A stretch of 64,000 nt of DNA from Neelides folsomi (lineage: Eukaryota > Arthropoda > Collembola > Neelipleona > Neelidae), in NCBI GenBank assembly GCA_034687125.1, contig JAQGBZ010000097.1, forward strand, positions 62,001 through 126,000. The letters are read 5' to 3'. The position numbers and the translations under genes were made by a program. How positions within the stretch are numbered: the first letter of the stretch is position 1; every line of letters starts with the position of its first letter. The notes beneath the pieces were generated by a model, which was given only the letters and a program-made list of their open reading frames with translations, was not told where the DNA came from and made no database searches. Positions 19,801 through 33,300 of the stretch are shown here, piece by piece.

Positions 19801-21203
19801 TAGAATGTATGGTGCTAAAAGCATCATTGAGCCGAAGTTAATATCAAGTTGGTAATGTACTTTAAGTATGTACTATACAACTGCAACATACACTCCCTGT
19901 GGATATTTTAATTCAGGAGCAATTTTTAAAATGGAACGTCTTAGCGTACAATTAATGATGGAGCTAAACACGGCACTTCCTGTCTTTATGACAAAAGTTG
20001 AAAAGATAAATTGAAGAGGCTCTTTAGATATACGGTATTTATTTATAAGAGAAGTACTCGGATTATGTACAGGGATTAGCATTAGAGATATGAACTTATA
20101 GGATTAGGTAAATATCTAAGCTATATGACGATGTTGGAGCGGAGCACAATGGATTACTAATACGATATCTCCTTGAGGATAATGGGCAAAGGAGTAAATT
20201 AGGAGGTCCTCGAGAAAGCCCCTTATTTATGCTGACATGGAGCGGAGAGTGAAGGGGGGGCGGACAGAGCAGCTTCGCAATAAACTCCGAAGAAAGCCCG
20301 GGTCGTTAGTTAGGGAAAAGAGCTATTAATGGTGACAGACGGACTAGGATTGTTGGAGAAATTGAAATTTCGGATTTGATCCCAGTCGAGACCAGACGAC
20401 TGCTTCCCCACTTTCACACCATAATTGATGAATTTCTTTCTTTAAAATGAGAGGGGTTTTTTGGAGGGAAAGGCAGGCGGAGTTGACAGAAAGGCGTAGA
20501 TATGAGCATTCAACACACCCAAGTTGTAAATTGAAATTCCGACTATTATGAAATATGTCGGGTCCAAGGGGTAGAGTAATTCAAAGAAGGGAGCGTGTAT
20601 ATCATCTGGGTCTAATAGTCTTATGAACTATTTTTCCCTCTTTGAGAATAAATGTTGAATTGAGGGAAACTAAATATTTATTTGGAAGTGGTGGAGGTGG
20701 AGAGGATCTAATTTATGGCCCTCTCAGGTAGTAAGGTCTAAAAGGGAGATTGGAGCCGAGACTCTCCAGCTTCTCCCAGACTGAGACCAAATTAAATTCT
20801 CTTTATCTTTGCGTAATGAAGGAGTTCTCGCGTTCAGTTGCGAGTCTCCCCCCCATAATTTCCCTCGGAGCATTATAAAAGTTTTGAGCCCATCTTTTAC
20901 ACAATCTTATGCTCGTAATCACCGTCATCATCATCCCACTCAATTATGCGGAAGAAGCCGAGGAATGCAAAGTTGAAAAAATGGGCCATGTGAGGTTTGA
21001 GGAAAGGAAAAAGTCCCCGTCACGAGACCCCAACTTTCTCCCGAACTATTTGAACTTTGAGCAAATGGAAATTCTGGAATTCCGTCTCTTTGTTCTCCTC
21101 CGCACTCCAAGTTTAATTCCAATCATTAGGGATTGATTTACGAACGACCGTCGATTTGGCATTCAAATGGTGTTGGCGGGGTTTTATCCGGTTTTTTCAA
21201 TAG
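10811..21203. other. Intergenic region between ELAV and CCP6, no gene recognised
   Basis: It includes AT-rich islands at about 11100-11930, 14460-15960 and 19430-20110, with TACATA/TATATG-type words and no clear terminal repeats. Between them is more balanced DNA. Open frames at 12848-13147, 18132-18476 and 16909-17122 are short, overlap others and are unrecognised. The true first exon of CCP6 may lie in the right part of this stretch. Confidence 0.5.
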
Positions 21204-21326
21204 AGTCTGACGACAGCGATGCGGAGGGAGGTCTTGGCAACGTGACGCGAGTCGTCTTGCGACCGCCGGGACACAGCGGAAAGGCGAAGAGGGGCCACCT
21301 CTGCTTCGACGCTTCCTACGAAAGCG
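21204..21326 (+). CDS. AGBL4: CCP6 exon 1 (first visible): acidic N-terminus
   Basis: It encodes SDDSDAEGGLGNVTRVVL, RPPGHSGKAKRGHLCFDA and SYES, typical of the CCP6 N-terminus. Donor AGCG|GTGAGT after 21326. A pyrimidine-rich acceptor ttttttcaatag precedes 21204, implying a short upstream exon carrying the Met. Alternatively, translation starts at the in-frame ATG at 21167, adding MVLAGFYPVFSIE with no splice. I prefer the acceptor because related proteins begin with a very short acidic N-terminus. Confidence 0.85.
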
Positions 21327-24300
21327 GTGAGTTGCCAATTTCCGGCCTTTAAACTCAAACTTCCTAATGGCCCCCATTAAATAGCTAAATAATCCAGGGG
21401 CAGTCATCAGCCATTTGAATAATATTTCCTTGAGGTCATAATGCACAATATGGAGAGTTTGGCATAAACCCGACGGACCATTTCCCTCGCGTCAACTACC
21501 ATTGTATGGAGGAGTCATGGGATCTTGGCTCAACCGGACCATTACACAACCTTCATAAGGCTCCTGATGGGTCGCATAAGCTCATAAAGCGACCAAAGTA
21601 ACGACTCCCTCAGTTCCCCATCTTTGGGAGAGGAATTGGGAATTAATGGGCCGTCGGGCTGGCGGGGCGGGCGGAGGAATTAAAAATGGCCTGAACACAA
21701 GAACCATATATCCTGATAAGTAGCAGAAAAATTCAATCGGGCCACGTATTTCATCAGAACCTCAAAAGCCCGAGTCAATTGTAATGAGAGGAGATGAGTG
21801 TTGTTGTCCGTATTTTCATTCAGATTCCCAGATTCGACTCCAAAACCCCTAATGCATCTGTCTGAGATGAAGTGAAAAAGTTTTTTCTCCCCATTATTAT
21901 TTTTTGGGTGATGGGAGGGAAAGAGGCGGGGAATGTGATATGAGAGCTCCTTCAAGCCTTCTCTCCACTTCCTCTCTCGCCTTCTCCGAAGGGGAAAAGT
22001 GCCGGGCATTTATTATGGCCCTTTTCTCCCAAGAAACCAGCGAAACACAATGTGTAACATCTATAGAGCCCATACGGAGCACCAGTGATCTCTTTCTTCA
22101 TGGGCCGAGCGATTCCTTCTCCGAATTAATCTTCCTCAATCTTCCGCTCCTCAAATTCCCTCTCGAACATTTTTATAGGAATTGAGTCTTTCTTCGCCTC
22201 TTCCTAAATGGACTACTTACGGCCTCCATGGGGTCCTTTTGTCCATTACAGCCCTCATATCTCATCATCCCTCACCGTCTCAATCCTCCGCAGAATGGGG
22301 CCGAAATGAATTCGCCATTCAATTACGAGATGTGAAAATGAGAGGCTCTTTTTACACAAAAAATCTCTTTGAAAGAGATCCTTCAAGATTTGAATTTCCC
22401 AGATTGAAAGGAGGGAAAACACTTATGTATATGATTCCAATGGAGTGGAACAGATATTTAATTTAATTTTTTAATTTTGAACCTCCTCATATCGCCCAAA
22501 TCTCTCAAAGAGGAAAAAGGAAGAGGCCAATTAAGTGAGCAGGATCCGATTTCACTTTCATGCTTCAAGGTTCTTGACAAATGAAAATCCTTTCCTAATT
22601 TTCCATCTTTGTCTTTTCCTTCACATGGCTTGGGCATAGTGGATATTTAGACTTCACTCCTAATTAAGTTCGCCGTTCGTTTGAGCTCATTTTTCTCCTT
22701 CTTTTATTCCGCAAACTGCCATATTTCATTTAATGCAAATGAAGCAACATCGTGAAGGAAATTCCCATTGCCAATAGCCTGAACTAATTGTCTTACCTCA
22801 ATTAAATTAAATGCTATTGTTCGGTTGCTATAAGGGGAATCTTGGGAGTTGAGGAGACTCAGAGGACGTTTCTTATGGGCCAACAGGAAATGTTAAATTT
22901 GATCGGGTGAGTCGTGTTAGTAATGTGAGGCATAGTGGCAATTAGTCCAATGATTCGAACTGATGATAATCTTAGTTGAGCCATTGGGAGAAAACATTTA
23001 TTTGACGGGCCGTTGAAGTTTAACTGGACGAAGGAGTTTAATTCCGTCCCATCACTTTTTCCTTATCTTCCTCCTCCCATGCCCTTTAGAAACGAGGGGC
23101 TGAAAGAGAATTCTCGGTCCCAGGTTCATAAATCCTCATTTATGGGATTCCAATACTCAATAACTCTTTGTCCTTAAATGGAGATATCCCGGCTTTGTTT
23201 CTCATATAGGAAACCTCGGGCGCGTGGACTTCATTTCTGAGTTCGAGTATGACCTGTTCATCCGCCCCGACACGTGCAATCCCCGCTACAGACTCTGGTT
23301 CAACTTCGTGGTTGACAACGTGCGGGCCGACCAGGTAATTTCATTATTCAATGACTTCTTGTCCGGTAGTTAGGGAGAAGAAATGAATGATGAGACAAAG
23401 GGAATGGGAGAACTTTATGTGGCGGACGTGTTCCGAGTGGGCGATTAGACCCAAAGATATTTTGATACAGGGGGAAAAAGAGAAATGGCAGGGTCCATTT
23501 TCCCCCCAACGACCCATTCCTCTCCGCTTTTCTCCCAACTCATCCAGAAAGAGAAGGACGTTGAGAAATGTCCCAATTTCTTCAGAGACTTCCTTTTCAA
23601 TCTTTCAAAGAACAGAATTTCTTCAATTTCCAAATCCTCATTACCTTGTGCAGGAGGGCATTTGGACCACTGGGACTTTTTCCACCAAAATGCAAAATCC
23701 CGTGAACATCCTTACATTACATCCATGCATTCCTTTGATCAACAAATTCGAAATGGATGAAAATGTCAAATGCTAAATTCACTACACTACAGACACTCAA
23801 GTGGAATTTTGCTCTTCAAAGTAGAAAATATAAAATAAACTATTAAAGAAGGGTGCTAGAAAAGAAATAATTTGGGTTAAAGTATTTTCCATGGATTTTT
23901 CAACCTTTAATTGTAATGTCAACATTCATTAAGAATTTTTACTCATTGAATTATGTAATTTGATAAAGTTTAAATTATGAAATAAAGTAAATCGATTTGC
24001 TTGTTTCATGAATTGTATTTTAATAAATGAAAAGTCCATTCGACTTTTATAAGCATTTAAATAAACGGAAATTTTGAGACACGTAATTTTAATTTACTTA
24101 CTTTCCATTTAATTATTTTAGAGTAAAATTTATTATCCTATTTCCAAAAATATTCCTTTTAGCATTGAATCCAACCTATATAAATACTTGTCAATCTTCG
24201 TTGAAAAATTGCATTATAGAAGTTTAAAGGAATTCTGCCTAGTTAAATATGTAAATTCTGATATACCATATACCTTTACCATATAAATACTGTACAATAT

Positions 24301-27300
24301 TTATGAATATACCTAACCATGTTATCATATGTCTTTATTAACATATTTATATAGGTACATAGAGGTATGTATACATGTGTGTATGGTATTTATGAAAGTT
24401 TATCTAAATCATGGCGAGTGAGCTTAAAATGACAGCATATGTATGAGGTAATAATGTGAAGAAAAACTGTTATTGTTCTCTCAAACTTATTCCGCCTTCT
24501 CTCGGAAAAGTTTTCTTGGAGGGAAATTTTGAATGTAAATTGGATCTTGATGTACGTAAAGTAGATTATACACTTGTGGAGGATTACATAAGTGAGTCGG
24601 ATTTGGTCCACAGGTGGGTTAGGAAATGTTTTGATAAACAACGTTTTCCCCCTCAGCCAAGTCCGTCTTAATATTTTGTCGTCGTTTGAGCGAGCGGAGT
24701 GAAAGAGGAGAAATGACCATTCCCTGTCAGTCCCTTCATCCCATGATGAATGGAGCATAGTGGAAATAATGCCTTATATCCCTACCATAATGCGGCAAAG
24801 GCGGAATCGAGGTGAGATTGACAATGGTTACACAGGGAGTCCAGCATATGTAAGTATAATACCAAGGGAGAACTCTTCAAGTTCATGGTTCATTCCATCT
24901 TAATGATCCATTCGCCCGGACACGTTCTTTCGCTCCTCCTTCGCTCATCTTCATAAACGATCTTTTCGGACCAGTGTCCCGCGCATTAAGATAACTCCAT
25001 CATATGCATACCTTATGCAGTATAAGGATGTACTTTATGTCTAAGGATGAGCACTAGCTTCCCGACAATGGCCGAGATGGGGAGTGATGGATAGAACTCG
25101 CCCTGAATTGAAGCATGGAGGGTGAAAGCGGCCCCACCCTCAGAAAACGACCGCCCCTCTCCACCTCAATATGTCATTCTTGTAATTCCATTTCATGACA
25201 AGGCGGCCCTAAGCCGCAATTCCGCCCGATTCATGGACCCAATAAAAACGAGCTTTCATATTATTGTTTTTTATTTTTCTCCACGAGGCCATCCATATAT
25301 ACCTAGTAACTACAGAGTATATAAATATGGGGTATAAAAGAGAAGGGCTGGGTGTCGAGTGACCGAGTCTTGAGATTATTGCTTCCCATCGCTCCATTTC
25401 TTATAGTGGCTCATTTCTCAGTGACGGGGTTTGAAATGAATTCCGTCCGCGGTTTAAAAAAAATAGGAAATGAAGTTTGTGGGATTGAGAGGTTCAATGA
25501 GAATTGGGAATGGAAGCTGTTGATAGCGGAACTTCCGACTCGACTGCCCAACATAATGGCGGTGGAGGGTAAGAGGATGATGAAGCTTTTCATCTCGCTT
25601 CTCCTACGAGGGCGGATTGTGCCTGGACGGAGACTCGCTGCTCCCGAGTGACAAGGAGGGATTAGGTCCTACATGAATTATTCTCTCTTTCCCCAGAATA
25701 ATTGAGCTGGGAGAGTCGTTCGAGGAAGTTGACTCCGTTCCAGGTGGGCTTTGACAAGATTTACGCTCCTATAATTCAAATTTATGCTTCTCTATTTCCA
25801 GAGGGTCATTTTCAACATTGTCAACCTAAGCAAGGTCAAGACTCTTTTCCGAGACGGGATGACGCCGCTCGTGAAGACATCCTCAAGACCCAAATGGTAA
25901 ATCTCATGTCCTTCCCATTTATTCCACATTATTCAAATAACTTTAAACTTTCATAATACATAATCTACAAGTGCACCTCGATCATGGAATACATACCTAG
26001 TATATCAATATTATAATATAATATCAATATTTATTTATGTACTACAGATATTTAATTTATAAAAGTATATAAGATAAATAGAGACAGACTAAAGAAGAAT
26101 GATTAATACCTATGTAATTTTGATAAATCGCGAGCGGTCATTGACTGACTGAATGACTGTTTGTTTTACCATCTATAATTTTATACATATTACCTCCTAC
26201 TCATAAATTATAAATAATAGATATGTTTTGCATTATGCATTCATATTGAGACATTTGTAAATGTACAATAAATACGCATATGTACTTACATAGGTAAGTT
26301 AACTTTGAAATTTTATTTAGCTTTTTATTAATATTTTTTCTTCATATTCATATGATATACTATTTATATAAGATAAATTATATGTTGTAGGTATTTATGT
26401 AAAACAATCTGTAGTATACTTACTTAACTTAGATAATATTGTGTATATCATATATTTATTGATTAATGGAAAAGCTTTGTAAATTCTTAAGGGATTATTG
26501 AGATAAAGCGTAAATCGATATTCGTATAGGATTCAAATGCCTTTTAAAGTTTCAACTTTTCCGTCATGGACAGGGAAAATTAAAAAAAACTCACGTTGTC
26601 TCATGCAAAATAAATTAAAATTGTTGAATTGGTAATCCGATTCTTTAAAATAGTTGAGAAAAAGGGCATGAAAATATTGGCAAGTTCTAAATATCATTTT
26701 ATTGGATAAATAGAGAGAATAAGAGATTCATTTTTATTTTTCTTTCCAATGAAATTAGATCTTCGATCACCGGATTCTTTTACCATTGAAGGCCGTTGGA
26801 TTAAATTTTCTTCTGTTTTTCAACTTTTTTCTCATTCCTAGCCCATCCAAGTTCTAACGATCGGTTAAATAGGTTGAATATATGAAAAGCGCGCAGAGCC
26901 CTGGAGAAGAGATAAGATTCTATTCCAATTCATGTGAATCGAGCCGAATTCCTCTGGAATGCTCTCATACATATTTAGATTATTTAGATAGGGGTAATTT
27001 ATGTAGGGAAGATGTTGGAAGAAATGAGAAATGATTGGTAAGACGTAAGTGGATGAGGCTCATAATCATGAATCTTCCCCTTGAAGAATCAACTTTAAAA
27101 TTTTATTTTCGGTCCGGGAGCCCCCAAAGGAAATTTCCGCAATATTTCATTTTTATAGGGGAATTAGACGGAGAGGAAAGGTGGAGGGAGAGGCGGGCGA
27201 CTAATGGACTTTCTCCGCCCAAGGTCGGAGCTTGGCGGATTGAAAATCCTAGGATTATCTCCAACTCGTGTAATTAGCTTCATTTGCCTCGGAAGGGAGA

Positions 27301-30300
27301 TGGGCTGAGTCAAGGGGGCTAAAAGAGGCTCATTACCATTATGGACATAAGAGCATTTAATTGGAATGAAGCTCATTCCCATTCAGGGCTCTTCTCCCAA
27401 TCACCCCAATTCCTCTCACACATTTCCCTCCAAACTCCCTAATGACACAGAGAAGGTCGATCGGTCCCAAACTTGAACCGCACTTGAAAAATGAAAATGA
27501 GTCAGCGAATAATGAAATCCCAGGCGGGATGGTCCGAACGTCGCCATGGGAAATCCATTCAATGGACTAAGGGCTCGGAACTCATAGAACTCCCGAGCAA
27601 ACTAAATGTTTGCTCGGGAGTTCTATGTTAATTCTCGGAAGGGAAAACATCATATCCGCAAGTGTAAAATCCTGTGTTGAGATCCAGAGATTTCCCATTA
27701 CACGGATCGAACATACTCGTAATTGTGAACTTTCTCCTCCGCGTTTCCCCGTTCTCCTTATTCTCCACCAGTAATTTGAAGCCGTAAAAATTAATAGTCT
27801 TCTGAATGGAGAACACGAACGTGGAACCACTTTATTTTCTTCGCAATCTCCTTGTTTCTTTTATTCTCCACTAAATATTCCCATCAACTCACCTATCGCA
27901 AACCCTATGAATTTAATTTTCCACAATTCCCGCCTCGGTGGGTGAGGCGGAATGGTAGGAGCGAATATGAAAAAGACCCTCTTGGATCCTGCCGGGTAAA
28001 TAAATACACGGGAAGTCCCACCAAGCTCCCGGTTCATGGGAACTTCTTTTATACAAGGCCGAGGAATGATGGATAGACCTCTTATTATCGAGGAGGTGTA
28101 TCTGGACCCGAAGGATCCGCTTCATTCTCGCGAAACATTAGCATTTTAAATTAGCAGTAAATTACTCCAGCCTTTTCAATTTATGGATGGGCCCAGCTAT
28201 TATAAATGGTACGGTGGAGAAGGGGCGGCCCATTAGAGCGGATAAATGGAATCAATGCGTTAATGACTCAAGAGCCCACCGAATCATTTTTCACTTGAGG
28301 TTCCGCGGAAGTGGAGCGTCATTCATCTCCCGCCCGTTTGTTCGCCCTTCCCCTGAGGAATGAAGAGGTGAGGAATAATAATAAATAAATGGAAATTTCG
28401 CGTGAGACTCCTCTGATCAATTATTTCAGGAACTTCAGAGGGTTTGAAAGGCTACAAAGAACTTTTTCTTATTTACAACTTTGCAAGAAATCCTTTTCAC
28501 TATTTACAAGTTAGTAATGTGGTGGAAAGGGAAGGAAAGCTACAAAGATTGATCGGGAAATTATACATAGAAAGGTAATTATTAATTGTGAGTCATTAGG
28601 ATTTTTATTCCCGGACTTTTTGAGAGTTGGGGAAAGTATGAGAGCAATGTGGGAATTTATTCCGCCCACGTTTGGCTTAAGAGATTCACTGGAATTGAGG
28701 AATTAACTTCAAGATATTCCCGACTTCAAATGAAATAATTCAAATGAAATAGTTTTGGGCCCTGTACTGAGGGTGTCTCCGTCCACGGGTCCTCTCTCCG
28801 CCTTCAACTGAACTGGCTTTATTTAATATCTCTACTTCCGCCAAAGAGGGAAAATATCATAGCGACTCGAGAGACCTTTTATAGCTTTTATAAACCCTTG
28901 AAATTAGAATTCCGAGCCGATTCAAATTTCAACTCTTTACGGCCTCCTAATACTCTCCGCTCCTTTGTCATTTGGGAAGGATATTATGAGAGAAGGTCCA
29001 ATCCCACTCCGTCCAATCCTCTTTATGAAACCGTAAAATAAAGTAGAACTAAAATCCTTTCGCGTCGTTAAACATTATTTTATTCCCATCAGCAAATAAC
29101 TCGTTTGACTCCAATCCACTTTTTATCATTTACACCTATTAATTTCATTGTTTCCAAAGTGGAGGAGGAACTGAACATAAGTTATTGTGCTTGATATTAC
29201 AAAACTCATCTCTCTGCATTCTCCCTTAATGAGTTTTGAATTTTGGAAAGACTAATATTGGTCCATGGGCTAACTTGGCCCAACAACTCCCTTTTGAAGC
29301 AGGGAAGAAGAAAAGGAAGAGTGTACAAAGAAAGTTGGGCTCTATTTGCACATGCAAAGAACTGAGAGTCTTAAGATAATATTGTAAAAATATTGATTCT
29401 TCTTTCCCCACTCAAATTGAGTCTCTCTTGGAGTTGAGCAATGTCGAATCTGTGCTACTTCTGTCTTACAATCTCCAAATTTCCATATCCTTATTATATC
29501 CCAACCATGTTTGCCGCCACACATGCGAGCGACGTATTTAATATGTCCAAGACACAGTTGAATTAAAAAATGTATCATATTGCGTGTGGATGTTCATACT
29601 CGTGAGAAAGGCATACAAAGTACATTTTCTCAATTGTCAATATCTCTCGGGATATTTATCATGATAGGGCGGGAATTGTGGAGGAAAACAAACTTTTCCC
29701 AACTTTTCCCACAAAGAAGGGCACAATTTGATACACTCCTACGTCACAGAGAAGCATATGAATGTCGGAGAAAATCCAAAATCCGTTTTGAATAAATATA
29801 AAGGGGTTTGGCAAAGAAGGCTTAAATTTTTACAAGCCTTACCTTCCATTTGGGGCTTAAGAGTGGGAGTTATGGAGCTGAGCTCTCGTACTTCCTCACA
29901 CACCTGTAGCACCGTGGAATAAAAGACTTTCAGATTTACGGCTTCTCTCCCCCAATAATTGAACACGCGAAAATAATATTTCTCTCTCACAATTATTTCT
30001 CAGGCAGCGGCTGTCGGGGAAGTACGTGTATTACCACAAGTCACCTGAGCATCGGAACCATTACATCCTCTCCTTCGCCTTCTCCTTTGACCGAGAAGAG
30101 GACGTCTACCAATTCTCCCTCTCCTTCCCCTACTCCTACTCTCGTGTCCAAGCCCATTTGAGAGCCGTGGAGGCGAAGGAGCTGCCGTTCTTCCGCAGAG
30201 ACACCGTTGCTTTCTCCCTCGTAAGAACCAATTCCAGGGGCAAACAACGGGGGCAAATATTCCACTTTCATCACCAAGCCCATTAACACACCTTCGAGCA

Positions 30301-33300
30301 TGGCTCGAGAGGGCAAATACACGCCGTCCCTCAACTCCCCTTTAAACTCAATTTTCATTCTCCTCCCCGAGTGCTTTTCCACATAAATACGCATCACATC
30401 CAACTCTTGCTCAAGGAGAGAAATGTACACAAAATGGAATGAATATAATAAATCCATGATACCCTCTGTATACCTAGAAATACGTCTCCTATACTTATAA
30501 AAATATATTATATTGGTAAACTGTAATATATATTTATATTTATTGATAACATATATTTCATACTTCCTAAAATATTAAATGCATAAGTACTTTCATGATA
30601 CATAAGTATCTGTAGAGTACTTACATAGTATATCTAACGATAAGTACTACTATGTTTTATAGTATTTATGTACCGTATGTACCTAATAAGTATTACTACA
30701 ACCATCATGTTACATTATTCTCATTAGTTTTGCCTTATGCGACAAATTAAGTATTGTTCTCATTTATTTCCTTGGAGGACAATTTTGTAAAAAAATGCTG
30801 TATACAGATAAATTCCCTTAAAGTCCAACTTGTGGTGCGCAATCTATAAAATATTTAGTGTTCACAACTTTGGGTTCAAACCCAATTTTGAAAGAATGTC
30901 TGATGGTGAGTATGTATGTGTGTAATGATGAGGATAATTGCCCAAGTTAACGCCTGGGTTTTATAGAAAGAGATTCAAGTTGATAATGGTCGGAAATGGG
31001 GAAATAGGAACTTTATGTCGTTTGATGTTGGGAATTTGTCCCAACTTCTCCAAGGATCTATTTCATGGATACGAAAAAGGGAGTTGAGTTGAGTTGCATT
31101 GAGTTCTTATGATGAGAGAGCTGAAGATCTCACCAATTTAAGAAGCGACAGTCAAAGAAGTCGGGAGATGTTTTCTCACTTTTCCTCTCTCAACCCATTG
31201 GAGCTCAGTGACGTTCTCCAAATATGGAAATACATATCATTTATATATAAGTATAAGAACGTCAGATCTTGCTATATTCACAACCCTCGATTTACGACTT
31301 CCTAAATTCTCATCCATGTTTTTTCATTTTCTCCCCACTAATCAATAACGAATAAATATTCCTCGGGAGTCTGGAAAAATATTTGAAATATGCTCAGCAA
31401 TGGAGAAGTTTTTATATAAAAAAGAATTTTCCTCATTGGACCAAGATTAATTGAAAAGAAATGGAGTGTTTTTTTATTTAATATAAAATTTAAGTCAACA
31501 TCCTCTCAGACTCATCTCTGTCATCCAAGTTTGGATATTGGGTATCAAAGGAGCTGAGGTTTTCAATGATGGGAAAAGAATGCCCAGATCTTTCCCTGTC
31601 CAATGCACATCCATTGAGAATCATTTATTCCACTTTTAGGAAAAACAAGTTTGACGTTGTGATGAAAGGGAATTTGATCTCCGTCTGCAACTGATACTTC
31701 CAGATGAGAAATAATTTGAGGAGGTTTGTGAGTGTAGGGGAATTGAATGTCCTCGAGGGTTAGTGGAGCGGAAGGGTGAAGGGCTCGTGGTTGAACCTTG
31801 GAATCTCCAGGAGTGGAAAGAGGAGGCGGTCTTTGAAGAAACACCTGTGAAATCCCTTTTTCCCGTTTTCCACCACAATGGGGAAAGGCCGAGAGCGGGA
31901 AAGAAGAGACGGGTTTGTAAGCCGAGAACGAGGCTGAACATTGCGGTTCTCTCTAACGACTCCTCCAGATGGAGAGGAACGAAGAAGAGCCGTCTCGAAT
32001 TCCTTGTATGCGGGATCGATGCGACTGCTTCCTCAGGAGCTAAAGGGGACATTAGGAAGTATAATAAAAGAGAGAAACTTGGAGCACCAAAAGATCCTTC
32101 CATTACTTCCTCAGCCAACCCAAATCACTTACACTCAACATTGCCTTGTGTTTTTTTCCTTTTGTCCTCTATCTCTAATTACCAGATACTTCCCAACATC
32201 ACAATACTTTACGTCCAACCACATTGTTTCAAAGGAAACTTTCCCTCATCCTCCCTCCCAAACTTAATCTCTACTTGGAGGGGCGCTCCAAACTTTCACT
32301 CCTTTTCTCACTTTTCTACTCGCACCAGGCGGTTTAATTTAAATTCTTTCAAATTCAACCCCTTCTGGACCACGAAGGAAACTATATTGGACGGGAGAAG
32401 CTGCAAGGAACATTAACCCCAATAATTGCTCCTCTATTTTACTCCAAGGGTCTCTTTGAGTCAAGTTGAGAGCTATTAGGAACCCTTGGTACTGCCACCC
32501 TTTTCCTCATTGCCTGGCTCAGCCCGGAGTCCTATAACTCCCGAGCTAATTGTCCAACCATGGGATGGGGCTCAAAGGACGGAGAGCATTAGCCCAAATT
32601 TATGCAGATTGTGAGGAATGGGCCATTTCCAGCGGTGACGGAGAACCTCATTGGAGTCTAATGGCGCTTAAGACCGTCTGAAGGGCCAATGGCCAGTTGG
32701 GGAGAGCTGTAAATATCGGGAGAAAGTTGGGAGGCTTTGGGCCACTGCACCAGTCCGAGCTCTTAGCTGAGGAAGGAAGTCGTAGTGAAAAAGGGATCCT
32801 AAGGGACTTTCCTCCCTCTTCATTTCTAATTCGAAGAAGGTGCCTTCACATTTCCGGACTTGGAAGAATCCGCCGGAGGAATGCTAAACCTCTCAAAGTC
32901 CGCAAACACAAGTTTAAGACTAAGCCCCTCCAACCTCATTGTTTCTCATTTCGATTAATTCCCCCTTGAAAATAGTAGAGTTGGTGTGTTATAATAATAC
33001 ATTTATATTTCATCACGATGAAATATTTTGACACGCCAAATATATTCTCAGATCGTGTCGGAACCAATTAAGACTCCACTGTGATGTATGCAGATGAATA
33101 AGTTAAATAAACACACATCTCATATACTACAGACAATAGATCCTACAATATTATATCCTTATCACTATACTATAAGAGTATTTATTATAAATGCATGCGT
33201 ATAGGGTTTTGACTTCCACTTGACACAGAGTTTTATTCTTACGAGGGGTTAGAGTTGGATTTTCCGAGTTGTCAGTTTGTTGTCGAATCGAAAGTCAATC

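Noticed and set aside
31763-32416. 217-codon open frame in CCP6 intron 4
   Set aside because: It overlaps a 160-codon frame on the other strand, has a composition like translated intron DNA (pyrimidine tracts giving S/P/F/L), and contains no motif I recognise.
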